Shown piece by piece: positions 9,198 to 20,062 of a DNA stretch of 64,000 nt. Under the pieces are notes generated by a model. That model was not told where the DNA came from. It was given only the letters and a program-made list of their open reading frames with translations, and made no database searches. Position numbers and translations under genes: made by a program. The stretch spans positions 2,538 to 66,537 of the forward strand of contig JAKBLB010000008.1 of the NCBI GenBank assembly GCA_021832305.1. The letters are read 5' to 3'. The DNA is from Pseudomonadota bacterium. GTDB lineage: Bacteria > Pseudomonadota > Gammaproteobacteria > Burkholderiales > Ferrovaceae. Position 1 is the first letter of the stretch. Each line of letters starts with the position of its first letter.

Positions 9198-9887
9198 ATG
9201 TCTGTGAAAACAATGGATGAAACCGCCGCCGGCACCACTGTGTACGTGTATGAAGCGCCGGTCAGGGTGTGGCACTGGATAAGCGCGTTGTGCATCGTGG
9301 TATTGGCGGTGACGGGTTATTTCATTGCCAATCCGTTGCCCAGTGTGTCCGGTGAGGCGAGTGAACATTTTTTGATGGGTTACATTCGCTTTATGCATTT
9401 TTCTGCGGCCTACATCTTCGCGATCGGCTTTGTTGCGCGTATCTACTGGGCCATGGTGGGCAACAAGAATGCCAGGCAGCTGTTCATGCTGCCCCCGATC
9501 TTCAGCAAGGACTGGTGGGCGGGGATGTTGCAGGAAGTGCGCTGGTATCTGTTTCTGGAGAAAGAGCCGAGAAAGTACGTGGGCCATAATCCGCTGGCGC
9601 TTCTGTTCATGTTCGTAGCCATTACCCTGGGGGGGCTGTTCATGATCGCCACGGGATTCGCGTTGTATGGCGAAGGAGCGCAAGGCTGGTCGCATGCGCT
9701 GTTTTCCAGTTGGGTGATCCCCTTGTTTGGACAGAGTCAGGACGTACATACCTGGCACCACATGGTGGCGTGGGGTATCGTTTGGTTCATCATGCTGCAT
9801 GTCTATGCCGCAATCCGCGAAGACATCATGTCGCCGCAAACCATGGTCAGCGCCATCATCAGCGGATATAGATCATTCAGGAAATGA
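9198..9887 (+). CDS. hoxZ: Ni/Fe-hydrogenase b-type cytochrome subunit
   Basis: Multi-TM protein with VYVYEAPVRVWHWISAL and histidine haem ligands; location after hoxG. Confidence 0.95.
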   Translation: MSVKTMDETAAGTTVYVYEAPVRVWHWISALCIVVLAVTGYFIANPLPSVSGEASEHFLMGYIRFMHFSAAYIFAIGFVARIYWAMVGNKNARQLFMLPPIFSKDWWAGMLQEVRWYLFLEKEPRKYVGHNPLALLFMFVAITLGGLFMIATGFALYGEGAQGWSHALFSSWVIPLFGQSQDVHTWHHMVAWGIVWFIMLHVYAAIREDIMSPQTMVSAIISGYRSFRK

Positions 9888-9931
9888 TGAGCGTCGCAGC
9901 GATTTTTCTTTCCAGATGCGGAACTTGATCG

Positions 9932-9960
9932 AACGCGGGTGCCAGCCCGCGTTTTTTTTT
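9932..9960 (+). terminator. Rho-independent terminator between hoxZ and hoxM
   Basis: AACGCGGG-TGCCAG-CCCGCGTT followed by an uninterrupted T-run (8-bp stem, 6-nt loop). Confidence 0.9.
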
Positions 9961-10070
9961 GCTGCAAACCAAATATTTTCGTGCTTTCACTGGTTAAAAA
10001 CTTTTCGTTTCGGTAAAAAATCGCAAACAATCTTACCATGTGATTCTTTAAAAGTCCCGGTAAAATACAA

Positions 10071-10083
10071 TAACTTATTGAAT
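10071..10083 (-). promoter_or_regulatory. Near-consensus IHF site upstream of hoxM
   Basis: Reverse complement ATTCAATAAGTTA vs WATCAANNNNTTR (one mismatch), in an A+T-rich segment. Confidence 0.3.
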
Positions 10084-10111
10084 AATAATAGATAATTATT
10101 AATTTCTCCGT

Positions 10112-10127
10112 TGGCATGACTAGTGCT
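10112..10127 (+). promoter_or_regulatory. Second candidate sigma-54 promoter, upstream of hoxM
   Basis: TGGCATGACTAGTGCT: GG-N10-GC spacing kept, -24 TGGCATG, -12 GTGC; about 31 bp upstream of the hoxM ATG. Confidence 0.6.
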
Positions 10128-10157
10128 GTACTGCGACAGTAAACTAAAAAATGCACA

Positions 10158-10781
10158 ATGAAAAATACTCGGCTTTTGATTCTTGGTATAGGCAACATTC
10201 TGTGGGCGGATGAAGGCTTCGGTGTGCGTTGCGTGGAAGCGATGAATGCCGCCTATCAGTTCGGCGATGACGTGACGCTGATGGATGGGGGTACGCAGGG
10301 TTTATATTTGCTGCCTTATATCGTGGACGCGCATCGATTGGTTATATTCGACGCAGTGGATTACGGCAAAAAGCCCGGCGAAATGGTGATTGCGAAGGAT
10401 GACGAGGTGCCGCGCTTCATGGGCGTCAAAAAGATGAGCTTGCATCAGACCGGTTTCCAGGAAGTCATTGCCTGCGCTTCACTGGCCGGGAAACTGCCTG
10501 AATCCATGGTACTGATCGGCGTGCAACCCGAGCACCTGGAAGACTTTGGCGGCAGTTTGCGCAATTCCGTCAAGGCGCGGATTCCGGCCGCATTGAACGT
10601 TGCGCTGGAATCGATCCGGCAATGGAACATTCCTTATTCACCCCGTACTACGCCTGTTCGGGGTAGATGCGTCAACGGTGACGTGCTGGACATGAAGAAC
10701 TATGAGGCGGGTCGTCCCTCAGCAGAACTGGCCTGCCGTTTTGGCGATGAGCGTTTTTTATCTGGATCGGTCGAGGCTTGA
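10158..10781 (+). CDS. hoxM: Hydrogenase maturation endopeptidase (HyaD/HupD family)
   Basis: LGIGNILWADEGFGVR...DGGTQGLYLLP typical of the family. Confidence 0.94.
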   Translation: MKNTRLLILGIGNILWADEGFGVRCVEAMNAAYQFGDDVTLMDGGTQGLYLLPYIVDAHRLVIFDAVDYGKKPGEMVIAKDDEVPRFMGVKKMSLHQTGFQEVIACASLAGKLPESMVLIGVQPEHLEDFGGSLRNSVKARIPAALNVALESIRQWNIPYSPRTTPVRGRCVNGDVLDMKNYEAGRPSAELACRFGDERFLSGSVEA

Positions 10782-10785
10782 ACGT

Positions 10786-11094
10786 ATGTGCATAGGCATT
10801 CCCGTGCAGGTGACCGAAGTCGACGGTATGTTCGCCTGGTGCGAGGGACGAAACGGTCGGGTGCGTATCAACACCCTGTTGCTGGGGGAAGTTCTGCCTG
10901 GGGATTGGCTGCTGACTTTCATGGACAGTGCGCGTGAGGCCATCGATCCAGTGCGTGCCGCCATGGTCAACTCCGCGTTGGATGCCCTCGACCGGGTGGC
11001 CGCCGGTGAAACCTATTTCGATGATTGTTTCATCGATCTGATCGGCAGAGAACCCCGGCTTCCCGATTTTTTACAGCCAGTACGAGAGGAATGA
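10786..11094 (+). CDS. hoxL: HypC-family chaperone (HupF/HoxL)
   Basis: N-terminal MCIGIPVQV; position between hoxM and hoxO. Confidence 0.9.
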   Translation: MCIGIPVQVTEVDGMFAWCEGRNGRVRINTLLLGEVLPGDWLLTFMDSAREAIDPVRAAMVNSALDALDRVAAGETYFDDCFIDLIGREPRLPDFLQPVREE

Positions 11095-11561
11095 ACATGG
11101 ATGCCGCGCTTGCATGGAAACCGCCCCGTTCCGCGATGAGTAAAAACTTCAGCGGGTTGCTGGACAAGTTGGTGGCCAGGAAGGGCATATCTGATCTCGA
11201 TCAGGCGGGATTTCAGGCTTTTATGGATGCTACCGGTGCGGGAGTGGTGTTGCTCACCGACGAGCCCGACACTGCTGCGGAGAGTTGGGACATCGCCGTG
11301 ATTTTCCCCGAATTGCTGGCAGCAACAGGTAATGGTCTTCGTGCCGCTGTGATGCGCCCGGAACATGCAAGGGTTCTACTGACGCGTTTCGGTCTTGGAC
11401 GCCTGCCTGCATTGCTGTTTCTGCGCGATGGCGGTTATGTCGGCGCGATTGAAGGATTGCGCGACTGGTCTGAATTCGTTGCAGAATGCGCTGTAATGCT
11501 GCAAAAGCCTGTCAGCCGTGTGCCCTCGATGGGGAGGGGCGCAGTCATTCATCAAGGATAA
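11091..11561 (+). CDS. hoxO: Thioredoxin-fold hydrogenase accessory protein (HyaE/HupG)
   Basis: Order in operon; RLPALLFLRDGGYVGAIEGLRDW. Confidence 0.85.
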   Translation: MNMDAALAWKPPRSAMSKNFSGLLDKLVARKGISDLDQAGFQAFMDATGAGVVLLTDEPDTAAESWDIAVIFPELLAATGNGLRAAVMRPEHARVLLTRFGLGRLPALLFLRDGGYVGAIEGLRDWSEFVAECAVMLQKPVSRVPSMGRGAVIHQG

Positions 11562-11565
11562 AATC

Positions 11566-12402
11566 ATGAGATATTTTCCCATTCCAGTGGTTGGCGTCGG
11601 TTCACAGCCCGAGACGGAAGCGGTGGACCATTTGCCGTTACCCAGCGAAATGACCACGTTTGTCATGCCGACAGTAAATCTGGAAGCCGATCCGGAAATA
11701 TTGGAGGCAACTTGCGCCGTGCTGGAGAGTTTGCGCAGCGCAATGCTTGACAATGGTGATGCCAAAATTGAATTGACAGGGTTGACGTCCGATGTCGTTG
11801 AATTGATCAACCAGTCTCTCGGGCAAGGCGAAGTCAGTGTGATCGTGCGGAAACCTGGCAACCTGCATATTCAGGAAACGGTATTCGCCGGAGTCTGGCG
11901 CGTACAAGAAATGTCTTCGCAATCTGTCGTTTTGCGCGATAGGATGCACGCCTGCGCCATTCCTCCCGAAGTGCAACTCTCTGCCTTGTCGGGTACGACG
12001 ACCATCAGTGGACCACCGATACGGCAGGGGATGATGAACGCACCGGCGATTCTCAATGAGTTGCTGGAAAGATCAAAAAACTATCGAACCGGAGAATCGG
12101 CGCACATCATCAACCTGTCCCTGTTGCCGATGACTCCCGAAGACCTGGCGTATCTGTATGACGCATTCGGCACTGGAACGGTGAGCATCCTTTCGCGAGG
12201 CTATGGCAACTGCCGCATCACCAGCACCCGGTTGGCCAATGTATGGTGGGTGCAGTATTTCAACAGCACGGATCAAATCATCCTCAACACGTTGGAAGTC
12301 GTGGATGTGCCTGAAGTGGCACTGGCGGCCGACGAGGATTTTCAGGACAGCATCGAGCGGCTGGGCGAATGGCTGGCTGTGATGCGTGAACACTATGTTT
12401 GA
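11566..12402 (+). CDS. hoxQ: Hydrogenase expression/formation protein (HyaF/HupH)
   Basis: Gene order and HyaF-like C-terminus (LGQGEVS..., TRLANVWWVQYFNSTDQIILNTLEVVDVPEVA). Confidence 0.9.
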   Translation: MRYFPIPVVGVGSQPETEAVDHLPLPSEMTTFVMPTVNLEADPEILEATCAVLESLRSAMLDNGDAKIELTGLTSDVVELINQSLGQGEVSVIVRKPGNLHIQETVFAGVWRVQEMSSQSVVLRDRMHACAIPPEVQLSALSGTTTISGPPIRQGMMNAPAILNELLERSKNYRTGESAHIINLSLLPMTPEDLAYLYDAFGTGTVSILSRGYGNCRITSTRLANVWWVQYFNSTDQIILNTLEVVDVPEVALAADEDFQDSIERLGEWLAVMREHYV

Positions 12403-12592
12403 AGGCTCTTGTTCGGGTGACCGCCTCGAGGTAACAGACCGATTGGAATGCGGCATTTGCTGGTGGGTTTATGATCCGCTGGAGGGCGATCCGCTGACCC
12501 ATGTTCCGCCTGGCACGCCCTTTTCCGCGCTTCCCGGGCAATGGCATTGCCCGAACTGCGATGCGCCGAAACACAAATTCATGGTGCTGTAA
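12395..12592 (+). CDS. hoxR: Rubredoxin
   Basis: CGICWWVYDP...CPNCDAPKHKF rubredoxin cysteine pairs. Confidence 0.93.
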   Translation: MFEGSCSGDRLEVTDRLECGICWWVYDPLEGDPLTHVPPGTPFSALPGQWHCPNCDAPKHKFMVL

Positions 12593-12593
12593 A

Positions 12594-13061
12594 ATGATGC
12601 AAGGCGCGCTGAAACTTGAGGCGGTATTCAACGAAATAGCCCGGACGCGCATGGAGGGTGTGCCCATTCTCAACCCGGCTCTGCGCGTCGAAGTTGTGGG
12701 GTTTCGTTCATGGGAGGGACGCTGGGTGGGTGTGCTGGTCACGCCATGGATGATCAATCTGGTACTGCTGCCGGGAGAGGGCGCACCGCTCATTCCCTTG
12801 GCGCTGGGCGAAAAAATGACCTGGCTTTTTCCCTCGGGCAGTTATGAATTCATGGGATTGAACGAGCCCATGCTGAGTGCATGCCATGTCTGTTCGTTGA
12901 TTTCACCCGTTACGGAGTTCACCTCGCAGGATGAAGTCCTGGCCATTGCGCAGGAAATCCTCGCTGCCTTGTTCCTCGAAGGAGGAGATAACCTGCCGGC
13001 GGGTCGGAAAGAGATGTCGCGACGGGATTTTTTACGCATCCCCCTGATGAGCGGTCAGTGA
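12594..13061 (+). CDS. hoxT: [NiFe]-hydrogenase assembly chaperone, HybE/HupJ family
   Basis: VGVLVTPWMINLVLLP...FPSGSYEF; operon position. Confidence 0.88.
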   Translation: MMQGALKLEAVFNEIARTRMEGVPILNPALRVEVVGFRSWEGRWVGVLVTPWMINLVLLPGEGAPLIPLALGEKMTWLFPSGSYEFMGLNEPMLSACHVCSLISPVTEFTSQDEVLAIAQEILAALFLEGGDNLPAGRKEMSRRDFLRIPLMSGQ

Positions 13062-14131
13062 TGCCCGATGCGGGCAAACTGAATCTGCGTATCCTCTGGG
13101 ATGGTAAAACCGTTTACGGAGTGGAAGTAAAATCGACCCGTCCACCGGCCTACCGGCTGCTGCCGGGAAGGTCGCCGGATGAGGCCGTGCAACTGATCCC
13201 TCTGTTGTATGGCGTGTGCGGCAAGGCTCAACGAGCGGCTGCGCTGGCGGCAGTATCCTCTGCACAGGGTCGTGACGTGCCGCAACTTGAAGAACTCGAG
13301 CAGGGTGTACTTTGCGAGGCGATGCAGGAACATTTATGGCGTTTGCTGCTGGACTGGCCAAAATTGCTGGGTTTTCCGCTGCCAGAGGCGCAGTTTGTGC
13401 GTTGGCACGCGGCACTGAACGCACTGGCGACTGGCCATGGCGACGCTGAAAATTTGCTGGCGGAACTGCATCGAGCGTTGCTGGGCATGACGGCTGAAGA
13501 ATGGCGGCGAGTGGACACACAGGCAAAGTTGTTCGAGTGTCTGAAAGCGGGGGATGGCCTGTTGGCACCGATCCTCAAGGCTCTCGAATACAGGGAAATT
13601 CACCTGGATTTTGCCGGGGAACAGGCACAAGGTGATTTTCTGCCGCGTTGGACGGCATCTGATGTCAGCCGGAACCTTGCGGCTCAACTGGGTGGTGCGT
13701 TTGCCGCCCTGCCGCAGTTGGATGGCAAGCCACTGGAAACGGGAGCGCTGGCGCGTACCCGGCACATGCCGTTGCTACGGGATGCGTTGCGTCGGGCCCC
13801 TACCGGGTTGCTGGCAAGGTTGATTGCCAGACTGGTTGATTTGCTGGATAGTGTGTCGGCACGGGGTCGCATCGGGCACGATGGCAGGGGATTGTCGGTG
13901 GTGCAAACGGCGCGCGGAATGCTGCTGCATCATGTGCGTATTGAAAGTGGACGCGTTGCGGAGTATTGGATTGTAGCACCCACCGAATGGAATTTTCATC
14001 CGCAGGGTGCATTGACGGGTTTGATCGGCTTGCGGGAGGGCAATGCCGCGCGCCTGATGGAAACCGCGCAACTGTTCGTGTTGTCGCTTGATCCCTGTGT
14101 GGAATTTGAGATCGAGGTCATTCATGCATGA
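13061..14131 (+). CDS. hoxV: Hydrogenase assembly scaffold HupK/HoxV-like, large-subunit-like protein
   Basis: C-terminal 'APTEWNFHPQGALTGLIG...SLDPCVEFEIEVIHA' resembles a degenerate large-subunit C-terminus; operon position. Confidence 0.85.
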   Translation: MPDAGKLNLRILWDGKTVYGVEVKSTRPPAYRLLPGRSPDEAVQLIPLLYGVCGKAQRAAALAAVSSAQGRDVPQLEELEQGVLCEAMQEHLWRLLLDWPKLLGFPLPEAQFVRWHAALNALATGHGDAENLLAELHRALLGMTAEEWRRVDTQAKLFECLKAGDGLLAPILKALEYREIHLDFAGEQAQGDFLPRWTASDVSRNLAAQLGGAFAALPQLDGKPLETGALARTRHMPLLRDALRRAPTGLLARLIARLVDLLDSVSARGRIGHDGRGLSVVQTARGMLLHHVRIESGRVAEYWIVAPTEWNFHPQGALTGLIGLREGNAARLMETAQLFVLSLDPCVEFEIEVIHA

Positions 14132-14465
14132 GATGTCGCTGGCGGAAGGAATCGTGCAACTGGTGGAAGACGCTGTGCGTGCCGAGGGATGCGCGAGGGT
14201 GCGTGCCGTATGGCTGGATATCGGACAACTGGCTGTCGTGGAAAAGGAGGCGTTGCGTTTCTGTTTCGATGTGGTGACACGCGATACCGTTGCGGAAGGT
14301 GCGCGTCTGGAAATCATCGAAACGCCGGGGCAAGGCTGGTGCATGAAGTGCGAAGGCAACGTGAAGGTTGCGGCCTTGTATGAAGCATGCCCCGTCTGCG
14401 GCAGTTATCAGATTCAGGTGACGGGCGGAGACGAGATGCGTGTCAGGGAACTGGAAGTGGAATAG
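14124..14465 (+). CDS. hypA: Hydrogenase nickel incorporation protein HypA
   Basis: MHEMSLAEGIVQLVEDAV; zinc motif CMKC...CPVCGSY. Confidence 0.96.
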   Translation: MHEMSLAEGIVQLVEDAVRAEGCARVRAVWLDIGQLAVVEKEALRFCFDVVTRDTVAEGARLEIIETPGQGWCMKCEGNVKVAALYEACPVCGSYQIQVTGGDEMRVRELEVE

Positions 14466-14474
14466 GGGAGTGAT

Positions 14475-15335
14475 ATGTGTACGACATGCGGATGTGGATC
14501 GGGACAAACACTGATTGGGGGGCATGCGCTCAGGCAGCATCGCAAGCCCGGCGCGCAGGTGCACTATCGGGCGCTTGTGAAAAATGTCGCACATGACCCT
14601 GTCCACGCTACGATTGATTTCGGTGCCGGTCCCGCAGGGGCACATGCGCCGGGATTGAGTCAGGCGCGCATGGTGAAAATCGAGCGCGACATCTTGTCCA
14701 AGAACGATGCGTATGCCAACGAAAACCGCAGTTACTTGTCCGGACATGGCATTTTCGCGCTCAACCTGGTATCCAGTCCAGGCTCGGGAAAAACCACCCT
14801 GCTGGTGAAAAGCATCAACGCGCTGGGCGGCAGTCTGCCCCTTGCCGTGATCGAAGGCGATCAGCAGACGGACAATGACGCCGCGCGCATCCGCGCCACC
14901 GGGGCAGTCGCCCTGCAGATCAATACCGGTAAGGGCTGCCATCTGGATGCACACATGGTGGGACAGGCAATGCAGCAACTGAATTTGCAGGACGACAGCC
15001 TGTTGCTGATCGAGAATGTCGGCAATCTGGTGTGCCCGGCCGGCTTCGATCTGGGCGAAGCGCACAAGGTGGCCATTCTTTCCGTGACCGAGGGCGAAGA
15101 CAAGCCGCTCAAGTACCCCGACATGTTCAACGCAGCGGACTTGATGCTGCTGAATAAGTGCGACCTCTTGCCCTATCTGGATTTCGATGCCGGTCTCGCG
15201 GTGGAGAATGCGCGTCGGGTGAATCCGGAGATACAGGTGATCCGTATCTCCGCCACCAGCGGCGAGGGCATGGAGGCATGGCTGGAATGGATCAGGGCGG
15301 GCTGCCGGAAAGCGATTGCCGCAAAACGGCCATGA
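14475..15335 (+). CDS. hypB: Hydrogenase nickel incorporation GTPase HypB
   Basis: N-terminal CTTCGCG; P-loop [25 protein letters not shown]. Confidence 0.97.
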   Translation: MCTTCGCGSGQTLIGGHALRQHRKPGAQVHYRALVKNVAHDPVHATIDFGAGPAGAHAPGLSQARMVKIERDILSKNDAYANENRSYLSGHGIFALNLVSSPGSGKTTLLVKSINALGGSLPLAVIEGDQQTDNDAARIRATGAVALQINTGKGCHLDAHMVGQAMQQLNLQDDSLLLIENVGNLVCPAGFDLGEAHKVAILSVTEGEDKPLKYPDMFNAADLMLLNKCDLLPYLDFDAGLAVENARRVNPEIQVIRISATSGEGMEAWLEWIRAGCRKAIAAKRP

Positions 15336-17644
15336 TACACGCGCAGATCAAGGTGTCCGGGCAGGTTCAGGGCGTGGGCTTCCGGCCTTTCGTGTTCCGG
15401 CTTGCGCATGAACTGGGGCTTGCGGGCTGGGTGCGCAACGACAGCAGTGGCGTGGAAATTTCGGTCGAGGGCGAGCGTTTTCAGGTGGCACGTTTGATTG
15501 AACGCCTGCAAAGCGAGCCGCCTGTGCTGGCGCGCGTGGAAAAGATCACGCATGATCTATTGCCGTCGACCTCGGGCTTGCGGGGTTTCAGCATTGCGGC
15601 GAGCAGACCCGGGCGCGTGCAGACCGGCATCGCACCCGACATGACGGTCTGCCCCGATTGCCTGTCAGAGCTGTTCGACCCCGCCAACCGTCGTTATCGC
15701 CATCCTTTCATCAATTGCCTACATTGTGGGCCACGCTATACGCTGACGGTAAAGTTGCCTTATGATCGCGCTCACACCAGCATGGCGAAATTTACGCAAT
15801 GTCCGGCTTGTCAGCGCGAATATGATGATCCTGGCACACGCCGATTCCATGCACAGCCCAACGCCTGTCCGGCATGCGGACCCGACTTGAGTTTACATGA
15901 CGAACACTGGCAACGGGTCCCAACCGATGATTGCATCGCCACTGTTGCAGCCAGGATCAGTTCAGGGCAGATCGTTGCTGTCAAGGGCGTGGGTGGATTC
16001 CATCTGGTCTGCGATGCGTCAAACAATGTTGCGGTAGACAGAATGCGCAGAGGCAAACAGCGGGATGAAAAGCCATTTGCAGTGATGGTACTCAACCGGC
16101 TGTCTGCGGGACGCCATGCCGAGGTTTCCGAGTATGAAGCGGCGCTGCTGGAAACAGGCGAGCGGCCCATCGTGCTGCTGAAGAAATCGGCTGCCTGCGA
16201 TACTGAACTGCCCAGCATCGCCCCCGGCTTATCCGGTATCGGTCTGATGCTGCCTTATACGCCATTGCACTATCTGCTGTTCCACGAGTTGCTCGGAAAA
16301 CCTGTGGGCAGCGACTGGCAGCAACAGGCAACGTCGCTGGCGCTGGTGATGACCAGCGCCAATCCCGGCGGCGAGCCGTTGGTGAGAAATGATGGGGAGG
16401 CGCGTGCATCGTTATCCGGTCTGTGCGACGCCTTTTTGACGCATGATCGCGAAATCCTGCATCGCTGCGACGACAGCGTAGTGCGTGCAACGCCCATGCC
16501 GGGGGAAGGACAAAAATTCCAATTCATCCGCCGCGCACGCGGCTATACACCATGCCGGATCCTGATGCCTCACAGCGGCCCGTCTATCCTGGCTTGCGGG
16601 GCATGGCTGAAAAATACCGTGTGTCTTACGCGTGGCAACGAGGCTTTTGTGTCGCAGCATATCGGTGATCTGGATCATGCCGCCATGCGACGGATGCTGG
16701 ACGAGACAGTGGCTCACTTGTGCGATATCCTCGACGTGCAACCTCGAGCGGTCGCGCACGATCTGCATCCGGATTTTTTCAGCACACAGTTCGCACAGGC
16801 TTATGCTGCGCAGCACGGCTTGCCGGTATTTGCCGTGCAGCACCATCATGCCCACATCGCCTCTGTCTGCACTGAGCATCACATCGACGAAACGGTGCTT
16901 GGACTGGCACTGGACGGTACGGGTCTGGGGACGGACGGCAGTATGTGGGGCGGTGAACTGTTGCGCGTGACGGGTCCGGACTTCGGACGGCTGGGGCATC
17001 TCGCGCCATTGCCTATGCCGGGCGGCGATCGGGCCGCGCGTGAACCGTGGCGCATGGCAGCGGCAGCGCTGTTCGAGATGGGAAGAAGCGATGAGATCGT
17101 GCGCCGCTTTCCGGCTCAGGCGGGTGCTGAAACTGTGGCGGTCATGTTGCAGCGCCGGTTGAATTGCGTTGCCACCAGCAGTATGGGACGTCTGTTCGAT
17201 TCCGCTGCCGGGCTGCTGGGCGTCAGCGAAATTCAGGGTTATGAGGGACAGGCAGCGATGTTGCTGGAAGGACTGGCAGAGCAACGGGGCAAGGTGGCAG
17301 CGTTGGCTCGCGGTTACGCCATCAGCCACGATGGCGTGCTGGATTTTATTCCATTGCTGGCAGCGCTCGCCGATTGCAAGGACGCTGCCTACGGTGCAGC
17401 CCTGTTTCATGCCACGCTTGCCGATGGACTGAGCGCATGGGTGCTTCGTGCCGCCGAACGAAACACCATCAACGTAGTCGTGTTGGGCGGGGGATGTTTT
17501 TTGAATGGGGTATTGTCGCGGGCGCTGATTGAAAATCTGTCGGCGCTGTGCGTGCTGACCGCGCAACAGTTGCCGCCCAATGATGGGGGCATTGCGCTGG
17601 GTCAGGCCAGCATCGCCCTGCAACGCATCCATCGAGGAGTTTGA
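15332..17644 (+). CDS. hypF: Carbamoyltransferase HypF
   Basis: Acylphosphatase domain [16 protein letters not shown]; CxxC zinc repeats; [16 protein letters not shown] at 15332 overlapping the hypB stop. Confidence 0.96.
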   Translation: MIHAQIKVSGQVQGVGFRPFVFRLAHELGLAGWVRNDSSGVEISVEGERFQVARLIERLQSEPPVLARVEKITHDLLPSTSGLRGFSIAASRPGRVQTGIAPDMTVCPDCLSELFDPANRRYRHPFINCLHCGPRYTLTVKLPYDRAHTSMAKFTQCPACQREYDDPGTRRFHAQPNACPACGPDLSLHDEHWQRVPTDDCIATVAARISSGQIVAVKGVGGFHLVCDASNNVAVDRMRRGKQRDEKPFAVMVLNRLSAGRHAEVSEYEAALLETGERPIVLLKKSAACDTELPSIAPGLSGIGLMLPYTPLHYLLFHELLGKPVGSDWQQQATSLALVMTSANPGGEPLVRNDGEARASLSGLCDAFLTHDREILHRCDDSVVRATPMPGEGQKFQFIRRARGYTPCRILMPHSGPSILACGAWLKNTVCLTRGNEAFVSQHIGDLDHAAMRRMLDETVAHLCDILDVQPRAVAHDLHPDFFSTQFAQAYAAQHGLPVFAVQHHHAHIASVCTEHHIDETVLGLALDGTGLGTDGSMWGGELLRVTGPDFGRLGHLAPLPMPGGDRAAREPWRMAAAALFEMGRSDEIVRRFPAQAGAETVAVMLQRRLNCVATSSMGRLFDSAAGLLGVSEIQGYEGQAAMLLEGLAEQRGKVAALARGYAISHDGVLDFIPLLAALADCKDAAYGAALFHATLADGLSAWVLRAAERNTINVVVLGGGCFLNGVLSRALIENLSALCVLTAQQLPPNDGGIALGQASIALQRIHRGV

Positions 17645-17645
17645 C

Positions 17646-17900
17646 ATGTGTCTCGCCATACCCGCCCGCATCGAAGAACTGATCGTCCCGTGCAACGCAA
17701 TCGTCGATCTTGGCGGTGTGCGTAAAGAGATATCGTTGGCGCTGGTGGAGGATGTGGTTGTCGGCGATTATGTCATCGTGCACGTCGGTTATGCCTTGCA
17801 AAAACTGGATCAGGAGGAGGCGTTACGCACGCTGGAGTTGTTCGCAGAGATGGGGGCGCTTGCCGAGTTGCGCGCCGAACTTGGCGAGAGCGCGACATGA
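17646..17900 (+). CDS. hypC: Hydrogenase assembly chaperone HypC
   Basis: [27 protein letters not shown]. Confidence 0.95.
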   Translation: MCLAIPARIEELIVPCNAIVDLGGVRKEISLALVEDVVVGDYVIVHVGYALQKLDQEEALRTLELFAEMGALAELRAELGESAT

Positions 17901-19009
17901 AATACGTGGATGAATTTCGTGACGGCGAGTTGGCGAAAAATATTGTCTCCAACATTGCCCGTGAGGTTGATCCAAAAAGCGTCTATCGGCTGATGGAGTT
18001 TTGCGGGGGACATACGCATGCCATTTCGCGCTATGGACTTGTCGATCTGTTACCTGCCAATGTGCGGATGATACATGGTCCCGGCTGCCCGGTGTGTGTG
18101 CTGCCCGTCGGTCGCATCGATCAGGCGATCCGCCTGGCGCGCGAGCAGGGCGTGATTCTGTGTACCTATGCCGACACGTTGCGCGTACCGGCGTCAAACA
18201 ATCTGTCGCTGATGCGTGCCAGGGCTCAAGGTTCCGATGTGCGTATGGTCTATTCGACGCAGGATGTGCTGAAGATTGCACGCGAACATCCCGATCGTGA
18301 AGTCGTATTCCTCGCCATCGGTTTTGAGACTACCACGCCACCCACTGCAGTGGCGGTCAAACAGGCCGCTTTCGAGGACTTGAAGAATTTCAGTATCCTG
18401 TGCGACCATGTACTGACTCCTGCTGCGATGCACGCCATTCTGAAGGTTTCGGGTGGCGTGGCGCTGGATGGTTTCGTGGGTCCGGCGCATGTCTCCACCA
18501 TCATCGGCAGCAAACCCTACGAGCCCTTCGCCGAAGATTATGGCAAGCCGGTGGTCATCGCTGGTTTTGAGCCGCTGGATGTGATGCAGGCCATCCTGAT
18601 GCTGATACGTCAGATCAATGCCGGGCGCGCTGTCGTGGAAAATGAATTCATCCGTGCGGTTACGCGTGAGGGCAATCTCAAGGCACAGGAGTTGGTGGCA
18701 GAGGTGTTCGAGTTGCGGGATACGTTCGAATGGCGTGGATTGGGGAGCGTGCCCGACAGCGCATTGAAGTTGCGTTCAAAGTTCGCCCCATTCGATGCGG
18801 AACTGAAATTCAATGTGGAGTATGTCGCCGTGCCGGACAATAAGGCGTGTGAATGCGCCACTATTCTGCGTGGGCAGAAACGCCCGCAGGAATGCAAGAT
18901 TTTTGGTACGGTATGCACACCGGAAAACCCTGTCGGCTCGTGTATGGTCTCGTCCGAAGGTGCCTGCGCTGCGCACTATGGTTACGGAAGATTCAGGGAG
19001 GTGGCATGA
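17897..19009 (+). CDS. hypD: Hydrogenase formation protein HypD
   Basis: [25 protein letters not shown]. Confidence 0.97.
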   Translation: MKYVDEFRDGELAKNIVSNIAREVDPKSVYRLMEFCGGHTHAISRYGLVDLLPANVRMIHGPGCPVCVLPVGRIDQAIRLAREQGVILCTYADTLRVPASNNLSLMRARAQGSDVRMVYSTQDVLKIAREHPDREVVFLAIGFETTTPPTAVAVKQAAFEDLKNFSILCDHVLTPAAMHAILKVSGGVALDGFVGPAHVSTIIGSKPYEPFAEDYGKPVVIAGFEPLDVMQAILMLIRQINAGRAVVENEFIRAVTREGNLKAQELVAEVFELRDTFEWRGLGSVPDSALKLRSKFAPFDAELKFNVEYVAVPDNKACECATILRGQKRPQECKIFGTVCTPENPVGSCMVSSEGACAAHYGYGRFREVA

Positions 19010-20052
19010 CGGTCAAGCCGGACTACGCACGGCCGCTCGATATCAAACAGGGTCGGGTGGATATGTCGCACGGCTCCGGCGGACGCGCCATGGCGCAACT
19101 CATCACCGAGTTGTTTGCTGGAGCGTTCGACAATGAGTATCTGTCTCAGGGCAACGACGGTGCATTGCTGCCGCAAGCGACCGGACGGCTGGTGATGGCG
19201 ACCGACAGCCATGTGGTGTCTCCCCTGTTTTTTGCGGGCGGCGACATTGGCAGTCTGTCGGTACACGGCACGATCAATGATGTCGCGATGATGGGTGCCA
19301 GACCATTGTATCTGTCGGCTTCCTTCATACTCGAAGAAGGCTTTTTGCTGTCCGACTTGAAACGCATCGTCGAGTCGATGGCACAGGCATCCCGTGTCGC
19401 GGGTGTGCCCATCGTCACCGGGGATACCAAGGTGGTGGAACGCGGTAAGGGAGATGGCGTTTTCATCACGACCACGGGTATTGGCGTCCTGCGGGATGAC
19501 CTCAGGCTGTCCGGCGATCAGGCTATGCCGGGCGACAAGATATTGCTGTCCGGCACCCTGGGCGATCACGGCATGGCGATCCTGTCGCAGCGCGAAGGGT
19601 TGAGTTTTTCGGCACCTATCGTGTCGGACAGCACGGCGTTGCATGGTCTGGTGGCGGCCATGCTGGACAGCGGCGCGAAGTTGCGCGTGTTGCGCGATCC
19701 GACGCGCGGCGGGCTGGCGACGGCACTCAATGAGATCGCAAAACAGTCCGGTGTTGGGATGATGCTTCATGAGTCCGCAATCGCGGTGAACCCACCGGTC
19801 GAAGCGGCTTGCGAGTTTTTGGGACTTGATCCGCTGTATGTCGCCAATGAGGGCAAGTTGGTCGCGATTTGCGCACCGGAAGATGCACAACGTTTGCTGG
19901 CTGTGATGCGCGCGCATCCGTTGGCCGTAGCGGCCTCCATCATCGGCGAGGTATTGGAAGACGCACAGGGTTTTGTGCAGCTCACCACCCGGATGGGCGG
20001 ACGCCGCGTGGTGGATTGGCTCGCGGGCGAACAATTGCCGAGGATATGCTAA
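19006..20052 (+). CDS. hypE: Hydrogenase expression/formation protein HypE
   Basis: MSHGSGGRAM; C-terminal PRIC-COOH; ATG overlaps the hypD stop. Confidence 0.97.
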   Translation: MTVKPDYARPLDIKQGRVDMSHGSGGRAMAQLITELFAGAFDNEYLSQGNDGALLPQATGRLVMATDSHVVSPLFFAGGDIGSLSVHGTINDVAMMGARPLYLSASFILEEGFLLSDLKRIVESMAQASRVAGVPIVTGDTKVVERGKGDGVFITTTGIGVLRDDLRLSGDQAMPGDKILLSGTLGDHGMAILSQREGLSFSAPIVSDSTALHGLVAAMLDSGAKLRVLRDPTRGGLATALNEIAKQSGVGMMLHESAIAVNPPVEAACEFLGLDPLYVANEGKLVAICAPEDAQRLLAVMRAHPLAVAASIIGEVLEDAQGFVQLTTRMGGRRVVDWLAGEQLPRIC

Positions 20053-20062
20053 AGGACACTCT

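Noticed and set aside
13061-14131. hoxV considered as a decayed large-subunit pseudogene
   Set aside because: The ORF is intact, in the canonical operon position and matches the HupK/HoxV scaffold type, which is naturally large-subunit-like.
16412-17695. 427-aa minus-strand ORF opposite hypF
   Set aside because: Antisense shadow; no domain motifs; hypF on the plus strand is unambiguous.
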